Source of the DNA: Molanna angustata
Taxonomy: Eukaryota > Arthropoda > Insecta > Trichoptera > Molannidae
Length of the DNA stretch: 64,000 bases
Direction: 5' to 3'
NCBI GenBank assembly: GCA_963576475.1
Contig: OY754986.1
Location: 12,840,493-12,904,492, forward strand
In this document: one piece after another, positions 35,171 to 46,560 of the stretch
Numbering within the stretch: the stretch's first letter is position 1
Layout: every line of letters begins with the position of its first letter
Notes under the pieces: generated by a model
Seen by the model: the letters and a program-made list of their open reading frames with translations, nothing else
Databases searched by the model: none
What the model was told of the DNA's origin: nothing
Made by a program: the position numbers and the translations under genes

Positions 35171-38100
35171 GTAAGATTTGGTTTCATAATTCGACTTCTT
35201 TTTCTTGCGCCATTTTGGGTTTAGCCCAACGTCAAGATATCACATGGACGTAAGCCTCTCTGTTGCGTGCCATATCAAAAACCTTATAATTTGTAGTTTT
35301 TTTTAATGAATATGTCCTTGTTAAACAAGTACCTAAATATGCATCTTCCTACATTCCCCAAATTTAGCATAAATGATTGTGCTATAGGTGAACGAAATTG
35401 ATCTAGGCAGGATTCATACTCGCGACCACTGGATTACTAGCCCAACGCGCTAACCGCTCTGCCATCGACCCCTCTATTAGTTTAGCTATTGATTTTTGGG
35501 AAACTAAAAATTACTGTTACAAAAACTTGCTCACCCGGTGATAATAATGTCGTGTTAAATTTTACATATACATACATACATACCATCACGCCATATCCCT
35601 TAGGGGTAAGCAGAGAGAACCGAGCGCCATACTCCTCTATTTTTGCATACATTCCTAGCTTCCTTTACATCCATACATGCTCGTCGATTATTCAAGCTTC
35701 TTATATTTCCTTCTTTCAAAATATCATTCACATGGTCATGCCATCCCTTTCTGGGGCGGCCACTACTAATCACTCCATCTCTTACACCCATGTATATTTT
35801 TTTGGTCAGTCGTTCATCATTCATTCTTTCAATATGTCCAAACCACCTCAAGGAATTCACTTTCATTTTATTTATAATACTCTTCTTCATCTTGCATTCC
35901 CTCCTTATGTCCTCATTTTTTATTCTATCATATATCGTTCTTTTACATACTCTTCTTAGTGATAGTTAAATTTTAGCTGTTGATTTTTGAGAAACTAACA
36001 AGTACTGTATCAAAAACTTGCTGTCCCGGCGATTGCTTTTTTGGAAACTGAAAATTACTGTATCAAACACTTGCTGATCCGGCGATAATGTCGTGTTAAA
36101 TTTTAGCTATTGTTTTTAAGGAAAATATAAATTACTGTATCAAAAGCTTGCTGACCCGGCGATAATGTCGTGTTAAATTTTAGATATTGTTTTTAAGGAA
36201 AATATAAATTACTGTATCAAAAACTTGCTGACCCGGCGATAATGTCGTGTTAAATTTTAACTGTTGATTTTTGAGAAACTAACAAGTACTGTATCATAAA
36301 CTTGCTGACCCGGCGATAATATCGTGTTAAATTTTAGCTATTGTTTTTTTAGGAAACTGAAAATTACTGTATCAAAAACTTGCTGACCCGACGATAATGT
36401 CGTGTAAAATTTTAGTTAAATTTAATTTACGATTTTATTAATGTAATAAAATTAAAAAATATATTTATTTCATAGTTTATATAAATGAGGAAGATAAAAA
36501 TTCAATTACACTTTTACGCTCGCATTGCGGTGTGTTTTAATTTGTGTAAGAATTAAATTTCTGTATTATTTTTACTAACGTGAATTTTTCCGATATTTGA
36601 ATAGTTATTCTGCTATTCGGGGCGGAGACGAATCAAACAAATAAGAGATCATTACAATTGGTCCATCGGTTCTTGAGTTATAAACTAACCCAACTTTGTT
36701 TAATTTACATCGATAAATTTAATTTGTACCCAATTACAAGTTGCCGTGAAGACTTATAATCATGTCTCACATCTTTTCTTTTCTCTTGTGAGCAGCAATC
36801 AAACACTTCTCGACCAATACTTGGCAACGTCGAACGCTGCGCCGCTACGGCGTAGCAGGTCCTCATTTGAGCAGGTAACAGGGCAAGCAAGGCAAACTCG
36901 CAGGTGGCCTGTGGTCTGTGGTAACATAATTATGTGTCAAATATCCAGAATGAATACACAGTGAAAAACTGGGTCTCGACCGGAAATCGAATCCAGGACA
37001 ATTTGGCTCAGGACTCAGATATATGAAAAACTGAATCATGAAGGTCATTTGTTTCTTCTTCTTCTTTCTCAGCCATCTCTCCACTGCTGGATGTAGGCCT
37101 CTTCTAAAATCTTCCACTCGTCTTTTTTCTGGGCTTTTCGAACCCATCCGCTTCCAGCGACAGGGACAATATCATCGGCCCACCTTTTCTGGGGCCGGCC
37201 TATTCCCCTTTTCATATCCCATGGTCTCCAATTTAGAATTCTGGGTGCCCATCTGTCCGTAACCTGTCTGGCAACATGACCTGCCCATTGCCATTTAAGT
37301 TTTGCAACTCGATCCATGACATCAACAACTTTTGTCTGGCGTCTGATTTCTTCATTTCTAATTTTGTCTCTTAGACTTACGCCTATCATTTGCCTTTCCA
37401 TGGATCTCTGAGTGCATTTTAGCTTATGTATGATCCTCGCAGTTAGCGTGATAGTTTCCAGACCAGAAGGTCATTTGTATAATTATAATAAACACTTCTT
37501 TCCACCCTGTGCAAGTGAAAAATGGCAATTCGCTCCAACTCACCAATGTTTCCAGTTCAGAAAACCAAGATTTACGTGAGGTACTATATTAAAATAAACT
37601 TTCTGAACATCAAACTTACTAAAATAACACTATCGATGTTACTAATATTTCAAATATAGATACACCAGACTTCAAATCACAGGAACACAGAAAAAAACCC
37701 ACTTTTTGTTTTTTTAATGTGGTCTAGTATGAAATGTTTAGGAATTGCGATATCGCATAAATAAATAGCTTGTCAAAATTCCGAAATTCCACATTGCTCA
37801 TACTAGACAACAACCCCTATGTATTTGTATCCCAAAAAGTATTATTTGTGCATACACAAATATCTTAATAAATAAAAACCAATTTATCTCTAGCATTGAT
37901 AGCACAAACCGTTTGAATGTTTTTTTTTTATTTCCAGGGCTGACATCCCCAAACTGAGAATAGACTTGGGAGTGAGAATTCCTAAAATTGAAGTGTCTGG
38001 ACAGTACGATGTGGCTGGACAAGTTCTTCTCTTCCCTGTCAAATCTAGAGGAGATTTCTGGGCAACATTTGGTCGGTATTCATTTATTCATTCATCAAAG

Positions 38101-41100
38101 TTCTGTTGATGTGCATAATTTTTGATAATCCAATCTGATAATTTTTTGGGACCAGACATCTCAGACATGATGCTATAATATATATTTTTATGGTGTGTGT
38201 TTTTTTTTATAAATCAACTTATTTATAAGCGCTTTCGCCGGACACAGCCGACATTCTCAGAGACAAAAAGGTGATTTTTAATCGATGTTAGTGAATGGAG
38301 CACTTAGACCTGTTATGAATGATCGCAACACATCAAAGGGAGGCAAAATTGCCATTTATGATGCTATCTTAGAGTCAACCTTGACGTATGCTAGTGAAAT
38401 CGGGATATGGCAGAAATCGCAAGAAATAATAAATATATTGGGATGATTTTAATATCGCCGTTTTTGTGATAAACTCACGTCAAGGGCGCTTTGAATATAT
38501 AACAGGTTTTTGTAAGACTCGCGAAAGAAGTGAGTTTTCAGGTGTTTTCTGAATAGGGTCAAGTTGTCTATTCGCCTGAGTTCAGGGGGGCAAGTCTGGT
38601 TCCATCAGCGAAATCAAAACCCTAGGGATTACCCATATCATGGATATAATTATCGTATGGAATTCTATGACATCTAAAGATATTGTAGAACTCCATATAA
38701 TAATTATATCCATGATATGGGTAATCACGAAGGTTTTGATTTCGCCGATTGAACCAGACTTGCCCCCCAGGTGGTAGTTTATTCACGACCAGCAAAAGCA
38801 CGACCACCGAAGGATGTAGTGTTGACTATTTATTTCAGTTAACTTGCCAATCATGGATGTGGTAGCTGACCGAAGTGTTTGTTGTCACTCGTTTACGTTG
38901 AGAGGGATGCAGAAGTCTGAAATATACGTAGAAACCATGCCATGGTTAGCTTTAAAAGTCAACAAACATAATTTGTACTTAATTCTCGCTGGCACTTTTA
39001 GCCAGTGAAGATTTCGTAGATGGTGGGATATGTGAAAGCAGAATTAATGCAGTTGAAATGAAATCGTTAAGAAGAATCTGTAATAGAACGATGTATTACA
39101 GGATAAGAAATGAGGATATACGAAAAGAATGTAAGGTGAAGAAAGATATCATTAATAGAATGAAAGTAACATTGATATGGTTTAGTCACTAAAAACTCCT
39201 ATGGCATTGCTAGGGAATATGTAATTTTTTTCTTGTGACTTGTGACCACAGAAATAATATACGTTGTCATTTTTATCGAATGTCTATATCTTAAGTTGTC
39301 CTATAATTGTGCTGGCAAAGATTGGCTGAACTTTCAAGAAGCACCAAGAAAGACTGTGGTGATCTTAAAATCTGTCAAAAAACTTGATTCCGATACAATT
39401 ATCAACTGTTATTCGAGAATCGTCGTCATCGGACCATCACTTCGACTGAGATCTTCCAACACTTCTTCTGCCTGACTTCAAGGCTGAAGGTGGTTGGATT
39501 CGATCTCCCCAGGATAGGGAGCCGTGGAGGACTCAGGGGAACCCTGTGTCAATTACTGGATGAAAGAGGGCTGAAATGATGATTATTCAAAAATCCATAC
39601 CGAACAATAAAGAATAAGTTTATTGAATCAGATTTGTTATTTTTTTATTATTTTTATTATAACATTTATAATACATATAAACACAATAAAAAATACCGAA
39701 AAGGATGCACAGTAAAAAGTAAAAGATGCACAGTAAGTGTGTAAAGGAGACACTTAAAAACAATAGAAACAAAATATTACTTATACATAATTATTGCATT
39801 ACAAAAAGAAGTTAATATAATTTACAAATCCGTGAAATTAAAAAATAAACCTATTTTTTTATTGTAATTTTAAATTCATTATATTCAGTTGCCAGTCTCA
39901 AATCTGTTTCAAGTTGGTTGAACCTCTCCTCTGTGGTTGAACCGCACCACCCCCTTGTACGTGTAGTAGTGGTGTGCCAAACTTGTGTGTGTTAACGGGG
40001 TACACACACTTACAAAGGAATGGTGCGACCTTCCTATGTCTTAATGTATTTCAAGGGCACTTTTGCTTATTTTTTGGCTCTGTGAAACTAAGACATCTTA
40101 AGTACTTTGCAGATGGCCCCAATAACCTGTTCTTATTAACAGGTCCGTTTACTCTGAAATCTCGATTGAATTAAGCAACTTTATTGACTATCCGATTCCC
40201 TTAAATACATTCCATTGACACAGTTCTTGAATGTAATGTGGAGCCAAGCCACGCAGAACCTTGAAAACCATTAAGTATCTTTTATAGTTAATTCGCTCTA
40301 GATACTTCAACATATAGGTATATAACAAGGAATAAGATTCACGAATCTACAGTAAGATCCCTTTCCCAATTGTCGTGTGTTAGGTCCGACTAAATGTCGG
40401 GTGATCTACATAGTGGCAATACATTTTAAATGGAGCTGTTCACACTTACACGATAACGACAAGTGTGAACAGCCCCTTTTAAAATGTATTGCCACTACAT
40501 AGATCACACGACATTTTGTCGGACCTAACACACGACAAGTGGGAACGGGGTTTAAGGTGACTGTTTTCGTAAAGAAGATAGCTACGTAATGTTTGTTTGA
40601 TCAATTCATAGGTGACGTCGCAGCAATCGGAAGGATCTTTGGTAAAGCTATTGAGAGAGATGGGATCAAATACATGATGATTGAGAAACTACTCATCGAC
40701 TTCAAACTCAAAAAATCCAAGTTCAAAATCAGGGACGAGATCAACGGAGATAATGTCATTGGTAAGATATTATTTTAACGTAAAAGTAATGAAAATAGGA
40801 AAACATATATTTTAGTTTATTTAAGGGAACAAAATTATATAGAATCTATAATTACGAGAAAAATATTTTTTTTTTATGACAATTTCTTTAATATCTCAAT
40901 AGAGAAGAAGTCGGAATATTGAGGGAGAACTGGGAAATCAGGACACCTACAGGGCTTATGACCTGTCATCGGCTGGATTACGTGACTACTTTATGTGCTT
41001 GCGCAAATTTAACCAATTATTCATTTTTATTAAGTTCCCTATCAATCCAATTTTTTAAAGTTCTATACATTTTTGTTCATAGACATAATTTAATTTTTAT

Positions 41101-44100
41101 TTTTTTAAATAAAGAATAAATATGTCCTTGTAGTAACAAGTACATAATACATCCTCATAAGTTCCCTAAATAAAGCATAAATGCTTGTAAATTATAGTCC
41201 TTGACATATTCTGTATGTCCAGGACTCTTTTCAGGAGCCACGTTAGACAGGAATAATATATTTTTTTTGTTACCAATAGTGAGTACAATGCACCATGAAA
41301 TCAAAGGTGGGCTGATTAAGTTACAATTACTTATGTTGCTATTCTTATCTTTTATATTTGTTTAAAAAAATATTATTGTACGTTGTCCATTTTTTCAAAT
41401 AAATTAAAAAAAAAAAATAAGCTGTTTTTACATTACCATCTATGAACTGATGAATAAACTTATTTTTGTAACGCACTCTATTGAGAAATTGGTTCGCAAA
41501 CAATGAAAGCCACAGTTCTTATATACGAGGTAACAATGCTTTCGCACAGATGTCACCCATGAATTGTGACAGAAATATTATTTCATTTTTGGCTAGTTTA
41601 CATACTTGTACTAATGTGTATGTGAACCGAATATTTTTTAAAATTACATTTACGCAAACATTGGATTTTTCCCCTGTCGGGAGTAAATGTAATTATATTT
41701 TTTATTTATTTAATTAACAGCAACAAAACCATGTATACAAAATATAATGGTGATTTTTATAATGCCAATTGTAGTATTCTAACAAATTTCAAGATATTTT
41801 ATTTTTTAAATATATACTTCCCATCATGTACCTATTCAATAAATTTGAATACATGATAGGAAGGGAGAAAGGTTGGAGGACTGATAACTATAAATGTCAT
41901 ATAAATACACTTATACCTACATAGTTTCGGAATCTGTTTTGTTCAAAACCAAAAAGCATTAAAGGTATTCGATTTTTAATGCAAACTTATTTTAAACAGT
42001 TTAATCAATTTTAAATAACTTATTATTAATCATATTGAACGCTTTAATCCATTGAACACAAAGACCTTTTGGGGTTGTTTTAGTATTTTGTGGTATGTAG
42101 AGCTTACCAAAGTGCCAGAGTGGTCACTTGGTTAGAAGCGATTGCATACCAGCGTGAGCTGATATGCAAGCCTGTAATAGAGGTGGTAAGGTCGGTCAGT
42201 TGGACGTGTAGGTATTACCTGTTTGTCCGCCTTAGGCTACATACAACCCAAATGATATCTCAACCGCTTGGTTCGAACCTGGTGGCGGTCTGTTCGGATA
42301 GTCCCGACAGCTGAGCCACAGATTGATCGACCAAGCAACTGCGATACCGTATACAATAGATTAAATATTATTACCAAATATTACTCAGGTAGGAATGGTA
42401 GACAGATTGAAAGATATAACAGGAAATTTAACTTACTCTTTTATTTATCAAGTTGATGGTTACAATTGATGTTTACTAATATTACTTGGTACAGAAATGT
42501 CGAGTTATTATTTAATGAATATAAATGTAAATTTGAAACGCGGACGATTTGAACAGCGACGAGCGGTCGGGCAGCGTGATGCCTAGCTTCGAGGTCTGGA
42601 TGACGGGAATGAATTGGGCGCGCTGTGCTTCCCCTTAAATAGGAGACGGCTGTGCATACGGCGCAGGGCAAGATGGCGCCTGCCGAAGTACTCAGCGCAG
42701 CGAAGCACTGCGCGGCGCAATTGGCGCAATTGGTGCAATTGGCGCAGTCGCTACAATGAATGTTTTTTTATATTGCGTCGATTTTTTATATTTAAATTAC
42801 GCTTTTTTACAAACGCGAATGAACGGGGTTTGCGTAATTTGCGGGTTTAAGTTATACACAAATTTTAAAATATATTTTTTTTAAAAGTTACCCGTTCAGA
42901 TTCGCTTCATCCAGACCTCATTGCTTAATACCTATTTCCCATTAAATCTTTTTATTTCTGTCGTGTTATAAAAATGTTAAGTATTATATTAATGAACACG
43001 TATAATCGTTCTGTTTAATATAGCTACTGATTTTACGTTACACAATACTTGGTTGTCGCGCAATGGCTACCAGTCAATTACCACAATATAACATATATAA
43101 AATTATTAGCACAAAATAAAAGTACCTGAGTTTTTAAACGATTTCGGAATCTTACCAGTTTCTGAAGGTATGTGTGTGTTCTGAGACACGTTCGGTGGTC
43201 ACCAGTTTTGGGGTTGTTTTAGTATTTTGTGGTATGTAGAGCTTACCAAAGTGCCAGAGTGGTCACTTGGTTAGAAGCGATTGCATACCAGCGTGAGCTG
43301 ATATGCAAGCCTGTAATAGAGGTGGTAAGGTCGGTCAGTTGGACGTGTAGGTATTACCTGTTTGTCCGCCTTAGGCTACATACAACCCAAATGATATCTC
43401 AACCGCTTGGTTCGAACCTGGTGGCGGTCTGTTCGGATAGTCCCGACAGCTGAGCCACAGATTGATCGACCAAGCAACTGCGATACCGTATACAATAGAT
43501 TAAATATTATTACCAAATATTACTCAGGTAGGAATGGTAGACAGATTGAAAGATATAACAGGAAATTTAACTTACTCTTTTATTTATCAAGTTGATGGTT
43601 ACAATTGATGTTTACTAATATTACTTGGTACAGAAATGTCGAGTTATTATTTAATGAATATAAATGTAAATTTGAAACGCGGACGATTTGAACAGCGACG
43701 AGCGGTCGGGCAGCGTGATGCCTAGCTTCGAGGTCTGGATGACGGGAATGAATTGGGCGCGCTGTGCTTCCCCTTAAATAGGAGACGGCTGTGCATACGG
43801 CGCAGGGCAAGATGGCGCCTGCCGAAGTACTCAGCGCAGCGAAGCACTGCGCGGCGCAATTGGCGCAATTGGTGCAATTGGCGCAGTCGCTACAACCTTA
43901 TAATAATTGAACATGATATATATTAGAAAATCTGAATGAATAAAATTAATTATATTAGAAAATCTGAATGAATAAAATTAATTATATCAGAAAATCTGAA
44001 TGAATAAAATTAATTTTTACCAACCGGCCTAGAGGTTTGAGTCTTGGCTAGACTACATCTTTGTGAGTCGCGTATATGTAGATGGCGTAAAATCCATAAA

Positions 44101-44402
44101 TTCCACATTGTTAGGTAACCATATTTTGTCGGCCATCGTGGCTCAGTTGGTTAGGTATCTCATTGCTGACGAGCAGGTGCTCCTGAGATGAACGATTATA
44201 ACAGAAATGAGTGGAAGCAATATTCTAAGTAGTTTTGCTTTAATTTACAGGTGAAGCCATGAACCAATTCTTGAACAACAACGCCGATGAAATCATCACT
44301 GAAATGAAACCAACGGCTGCGCAGAGCATTTCAAAACACTTCAAACAACTCCTCAACTCTGCATTCCTTCAAATCCCACTGGACGCGTGGCTCAAAGAAT
44401 AA
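34930..44402 (+). CDS. takeout/JHBP-like protein gene 1 (4 exons found, 5' exon missing)
   Basis: Predicted secreted carrier of the takeout / haemolymph juvenile-hormone-binding family, which binds small hydrophobic ligands outside cells. Exons join in frame at 34930-35170, 37938-38071, 40612-40761 and 44251-44402 (TAA), all with GT/AG introns, giving about 225 residues; family members are usually near 240-260 with the signal peptide. Visible family marks are the N-terminal cysteine pair C-x9-C followed by the DPxL motif, a mid-region PKIEVSGQYDVAGQ block typical of the takeout fold, and the short C-terminal tail ending IPLDAWLKE. The first exon, which should encode the signal peptide and end in phase 1, was not found; ATGs between 34080 and 34920 give no hydrophobic leader. 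Exon lengths and phases equal those of the minus-strand gene at 47.7-57.0 kb. Introns hold LINEs, SINEs, two MITEs and an LTR miniature. An AATAAA lies 10 bases after the stop. Family assignment is strong; ligand is unknown. Confidence 0.88.
35270..35475 (-). repeat. tRNA-derived SINE (family S1), minus copy
   Basis: The minus strand has TGGCAGAGCGGTTAGCGCG (A box), CTAGTAA as an anticodon-like loop (AGT, Thr-like) and ATGAATCCTGCC (B box), then the same body as 34612-34795. About 100 bp downstream of gene 1 exon 2. Confidence 0.8.
35467..36420 (+). repeat. 77-bp tandem repeat, split by a LINE
   Basis: Units with ACTTGCTGACCCGGCGATAA and GTCGTGTTAAATTTTAGC at about 35534, then 36020-36390 in about six copies. 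The LINE at 35565-35964 interrupts the array. Confidence 0.85.
35565..35964 (-). mobile_element. 5'-truncated RTE-like LINE with 11-bp target duplication
   Basis: The minus strand reads IYDRIKNEDIRRECK, KVNSLRWFGHIERMNDERL and GRPRKGWHDHVNDILK, the end of a LINE polyprotein. GTTAAATTTTA flanks it at 35554-35564 and 35965-35975. Tail (TATG)n. Confidence 0.87.
36960..37039 (-). repeat. tRNA-derived SINE remnant
   Basis: ACCGGAAATCGAATCCAGGA is an inverted B box, with TGGCTCAGGACTCAGATAT. Degraded. Confidence 0.4.
37053..37465 (-). mobile_element. 5'-truncated RTE-like LINE with 13-bp target duplication
   Basis: The minus strand reads GVSLRDKIRNEEIRRQTKVV, KLKWQWAGHVARQ, GRPQKRWADDI and WKILEEAYIQQW. 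GAAGGTCATTTGT is present intact at 37040-37052 and 37466-37478. Tail (GAA)n. In intron 2 of gene 1. Confidence 0.9.
37938..38071 (+). CDS. gene 1, third coding exon (134 bp)
   Basis: Acceptor after a long T-run (TTTCCAG). The donor GTCGGT is weaker than usual but is the only one that keeps frame into the next exon. It encodes ADIPKLRIDLGVRIPKIEV and continues to DFWATF. The length equals exon 3 of gene 2. Confidence 0.87.
38440..39040 (-). pseudogene. LINE family 'A' fragment, split by a MITE
   Basis: The minus strand reads HISHHLRNLHWLKVPARIKY, MIGKLTEIN and, beyond the MITE, LTLFRKHLKTHFFRESY. Parallel to 10980-11573. Confidence 0.75.
38586..38767. mobile_element. fold-back MITE (GGGGGCAAGTCTGG ends) with CAG target duplication
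   Basis: 182 bp. About 80-bp arms GGGGGCAAGTCTGGTTC...ATAATTAT are inverted copies. CAG on both sides, and the LINE reads through if the element is removed. A related half lies at 54737-54840. Confidence 0.88.
39043..39190 (+). pseudogene. RTE-like LINE fragment
   Basis: Reads AVEMKSLRRICNRTMYYRIR, NEDIRKECKVKKDIINRMK, closely parallel to the minus-strand LINE at 35565-35964. Confidence 0.7.
39630..40340 (-). pseudogene. decayed LINE 3' part
   Basis: Minus-strand pieces KRYLMVFKVLRGLAPHYIQE and RVNGPVNKNRLLGPSAKYLR with stops and frameshifts. Confidence 0.5.
40357..40552. mobile_element. fold-back MITE in intron 3 of gene 1
   Basis: 196 bp, almost wholly palindromic: TTGTCGTGTGTTAGGTCCGA on the left and its complement on the right, arms near 90 bp. 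Flanked by TAAG (40353-40356, 40553-40556). Ends 59 bp before exon 4. Confidence 0.85.
40612..40761 (+). CDS. gene 1, fourth coding exon (150 bp)
   Basis: Acceptor TCATAG, donor GTAAGA, phase 1 at both ends. It encodes GDVAAIGRIFGKAIERDG and a lysine-rich stretch. The length is identical in all three paralogs of the window. Confidence 0.87.
40869..41110 (-). repeat. 'GGGCTTACGACCTGTCATCGG' family repeat
   Basis: ATATCTCAATAGAGAAGAAG, CCTACAGGGCTTATGACCTG and GCTTGCGCAAATTTAACCAA. Same family at 49345, 57905, 62860 and 63060-63730. Confidence 0.7.
41110..41200 (-). repeat. SINE S1 3' part
   Basis: AATATGTCCTTGTAGTAACAA and AAATAAAGCATAAATGCTTG match the 3' body of 35270-35475. Confidence 0.6.
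41201..42063. other. AT-rich intron sequence
   Basis: A piece of the repeat family above (ACGCAAACATTGGATTTTTC, 41650-41690, minus). Otherwise nothing recognised. Confidence 0.4.
42069..42755 (-). repeat. LTR, left copy (3' LTR of the minus-strand element)
   Basis: Contains GCGCAATTGGYGCAATTGG tandem words and a GCGCAGCGAAGCACTGCGC hairpin near the end. Confidence 0.82.
43208..43894 (-). repeat. LTR, right copy (5' LTR of the minus-strand element)
   Basis: Same sequence as the left copy over its full length; followed by ACCTT. Confidence 0.82.
43915..44015 (+). repeat. 31-bp tandem repeat, 3 copies
   Basis: AAAATCTGAATGAATAAAATT repeated three times right next to the LTR element. Confidence 0.8.
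44128..44205 (+). repeat. tRNA-derived SINE head
   Basis: GGCCATCGTGGCTCAGTTGG TTAGG with A-box form; ends 45 bp before exon 5 of gene 1. Confidence 0.5.
44251..44402 (+). CDS. gene 1, last exon (152 bp) with stop
   Basis: Acceptor TTTAATTTACAG. It encodes GEAMNQFLNNNADEII, then the amphipathic C-terminal segment, and stops at TAA. Possible poly(A) signal AATAAA at 44412-44417. Confidence 0.88.
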
Positions 44403-45529
44403 ACAGACCACAATAAAAAGACAGATACACAAAGAAAAAAAATACTAAAAAGAACTTTTTCAAATTTTTTTTCTCAGTGTATCCAAATATTATATAATAT
44501 TAATCTATTTGATGCTATATGTAAGCTAAGCAGTGTTGACAATTGTCAAAATTTCGAGATATATTCAAGATATATATATCGTGTTTGTTTATATTTAAAC
44601 CACACCTCGATTTTAAAAACAAATCTGATTTATAGATATGAGTGAATATTTTTTAAAATCAACTCCGTAGAAAAAGGCTTAAATTTCAAATAATATCTTA
44701 AATTATTATACAGAGTGAAAAAACATATTAATATGATGAAGGTTACTTTCGTATACTTTCATACTGGCATTACAAAATATGTATATTTAAGGAAATATTG
44801 AGCAATTATTATGTTCCTTTCCTTACAAGAGAATATTTTATATTACATAACATATGGGCTCCGTACGCCTTACCTTTCCATCTGTCAAATAGCAATATTT
44901 TGACCGATTTTCGTAAGAACTATACTTACATACTTGAAGAAAAATTTAAGAAAGCGATGCAATATGTATTGTCACTAAAGATCTGTTTTTAAATCATAGA
45001 AATATTTTCGTTTGACGTATTATGTAAAATGTATGTTGAGAACCGAAAAGGTATTTTTTTAATGTGTTTCACTATCCTAAAGAATATATCGCAATACGTC
45101 ATACCAAAGGATATAAAAAGGAACATAATTGGCTAAAGTTTCATAAGTATATTTTCGTAATGCCAGCCTTATTCACTCAAATATAAAATAAAACTTTAAC
45201 ATTATATTGATATTGAACTTAAAACTATATTGTATTCAATTTATTATATGTAGTTTTAACATTTCATTACATGCACTGGGAACCACTGTCACAATAGTAA
45301 GACCAAATTTATAATACATATTATTATACTTATTATTATAGTTTTGTGTTACAGAATTTATTTAGTGTGTATTTATTATGATTTTAGTACAAAAAAATGT
45401 TGAAAATACATTTTATTTTCTCATGATTATAAAATATTTTATGTGTGATATTATGATCTAGAAATAATAAAAAAAAATAAAATATTAATGTTTATTCAAT
45501 TTATTTATTTAATATTGCTTCTCGGGCAA
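44403..45529. other. 3' flank of gene 1, AT-rich
   Basis: Contains possible poly(A) signals (44412, 45470 region). No other feature seen. Confidence 0.4.
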
Positions 45530-45645
45530 CTAACAGGTACTATGTCAAATATTAATTTAACACATACCCAATAACAAGTTGTCACATTTTGGAGACCCAT
45601 GGATCAGCAGTCAGATATCCTACCAACTGAGCTACGAGGCCGACA
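45530..45645 (-). repeat. tRNA-derived SINE
   Basis: The minus strand reads GGCCTCGTAGCTCAGTTGGT AGGATATCTGACTGCTGATC, a tRNA-like 5' half, with an A/T-rich (AAATA) tail. Confidence 0.6.
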
Positions 45646-46560
45646 TTTATATGTTATGAATCCAGTTACTCCTAAGTAGATGAATTATTTGTCTAGGAAA
45701 ACTTGACAGCTTTTAATATTGATTTTATCTTAAAACAACTTATTATAAATACAGTTCCTCCTAAGTAAATTAATTATTTATCTAGGAAAACTTGACAGCT
45801 TTTAGTGTTTATTTTAACTGGAATCAACTTATTATTTATACAGATCCTCCTAAGCACATGAATTATTTGTCTAGGAAAACTTGACAGCTTCAAGTATAAA
45901 TTTCAACTACAATCAACTTATTATAAATACAGTTCCTCCTAAGTAGATGAATTATTTGTCTAGGAAAACTTGACAGCTTCAAGTATAGATTTCAATTACA
46001 ATCAACTTATTATAAATACAGTTCCTTCTAAGTAGATGAATCATTTGTCTAGGAAAACTTGACAGCTTATATAACCTATTCATTTTCTCTGGAATCAACT
46101 TATTATAAATCCAATTCCTCCCATGTAGATGCATTATTTGTCTAGGAAAACTTGACAGTACGTATTAATTTTCTCGGAAATCAACTAATCCAATTCCTCA
46201 TAAGTAGATGAATTATTTTTCTAGGAAAACTTGACAGCTTTTAGTACCTATTCATCTTCTCTGGAATCAACTTATTATAAATCCAATTCCTCATAAGTAG
46301 ATGAATTATTTTTCTAGGAAAACTTGACAGCTTTTAGTACCTATTCATCTTCTCTGGAATCAACTTATTATAAATCCAATTCCTCATAAGTAGATGAATT
46401 ATTTTTCTAGGAAAACTTGACAGCTTTTAGTACCTATTCATCTTCTCTGGAATCAACTTATTATAAATCCAATTCCTCATAAGTAGATGAATTATTTTTC
46501 TAGAAAAAAAACTGCTTATGATATTGGTTTACTCTTACGTCAACTTATTAAAAATATAAT
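45646..46560 (+). repeat. 90-93 bp minisatellite, about 10 copies
   Basis: The TCTAGGAAAACTTGACAGCTT word recurs every 88-93 bp from 45691 to 46498. Later units (46200-46500) are nearly identical, earlier ones diverge. Confidence 0.88.

Larger units (their letters stand above)
42069..43895 (-). mobile_element. LTR-retrotransposon miniature (TRIM-like), identical LTRs
   Basis: Two direct repeats of about 687 bp (42069-42755 and 43208-43894) show no difference on a full read-through and enclose only 452 bp. ACCTT flanks both sides (42064-42068 and 43895-43899). On the minus strand the LTR starts TGTAGCGACTGCG and ends in CCCCA, has TATTTAAG then AATAAA in the right order, and the internal part begins TGGTGACCACCGAACGTG, primer-binding-site-like. 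No gag or pol. Lies in intron 4 of gene 1. Confidence 0.85.

Noticed and set aside
35260..35475. tRNA-Thr gene on the minus strand
   Set aside because: A and B boxes and an AGT loop are present but stems are mismatched and the body continues into a SINE with a copy at 34612. A SINE, not a tRNA gene.
35489..35969. 156- and 108-codon plus-strand frames
   Set aside because: Antisense shadows of the minus-strand LINE at 35565-35964.
42090..43810. Pairs of identical 62-76 codon frames at 42.1-42.7 and 43.2-43.8 kb
   Set aside because: They lie in the two LTRs, have no domain, and are identical only because the LTRs are.
45600..45645. tRNA-like sequence near gene 1 3' flank
   Set aside because: Only the 5' half resembles a tRNA; the same head occurs at 9140 and 44128, so a SINE.
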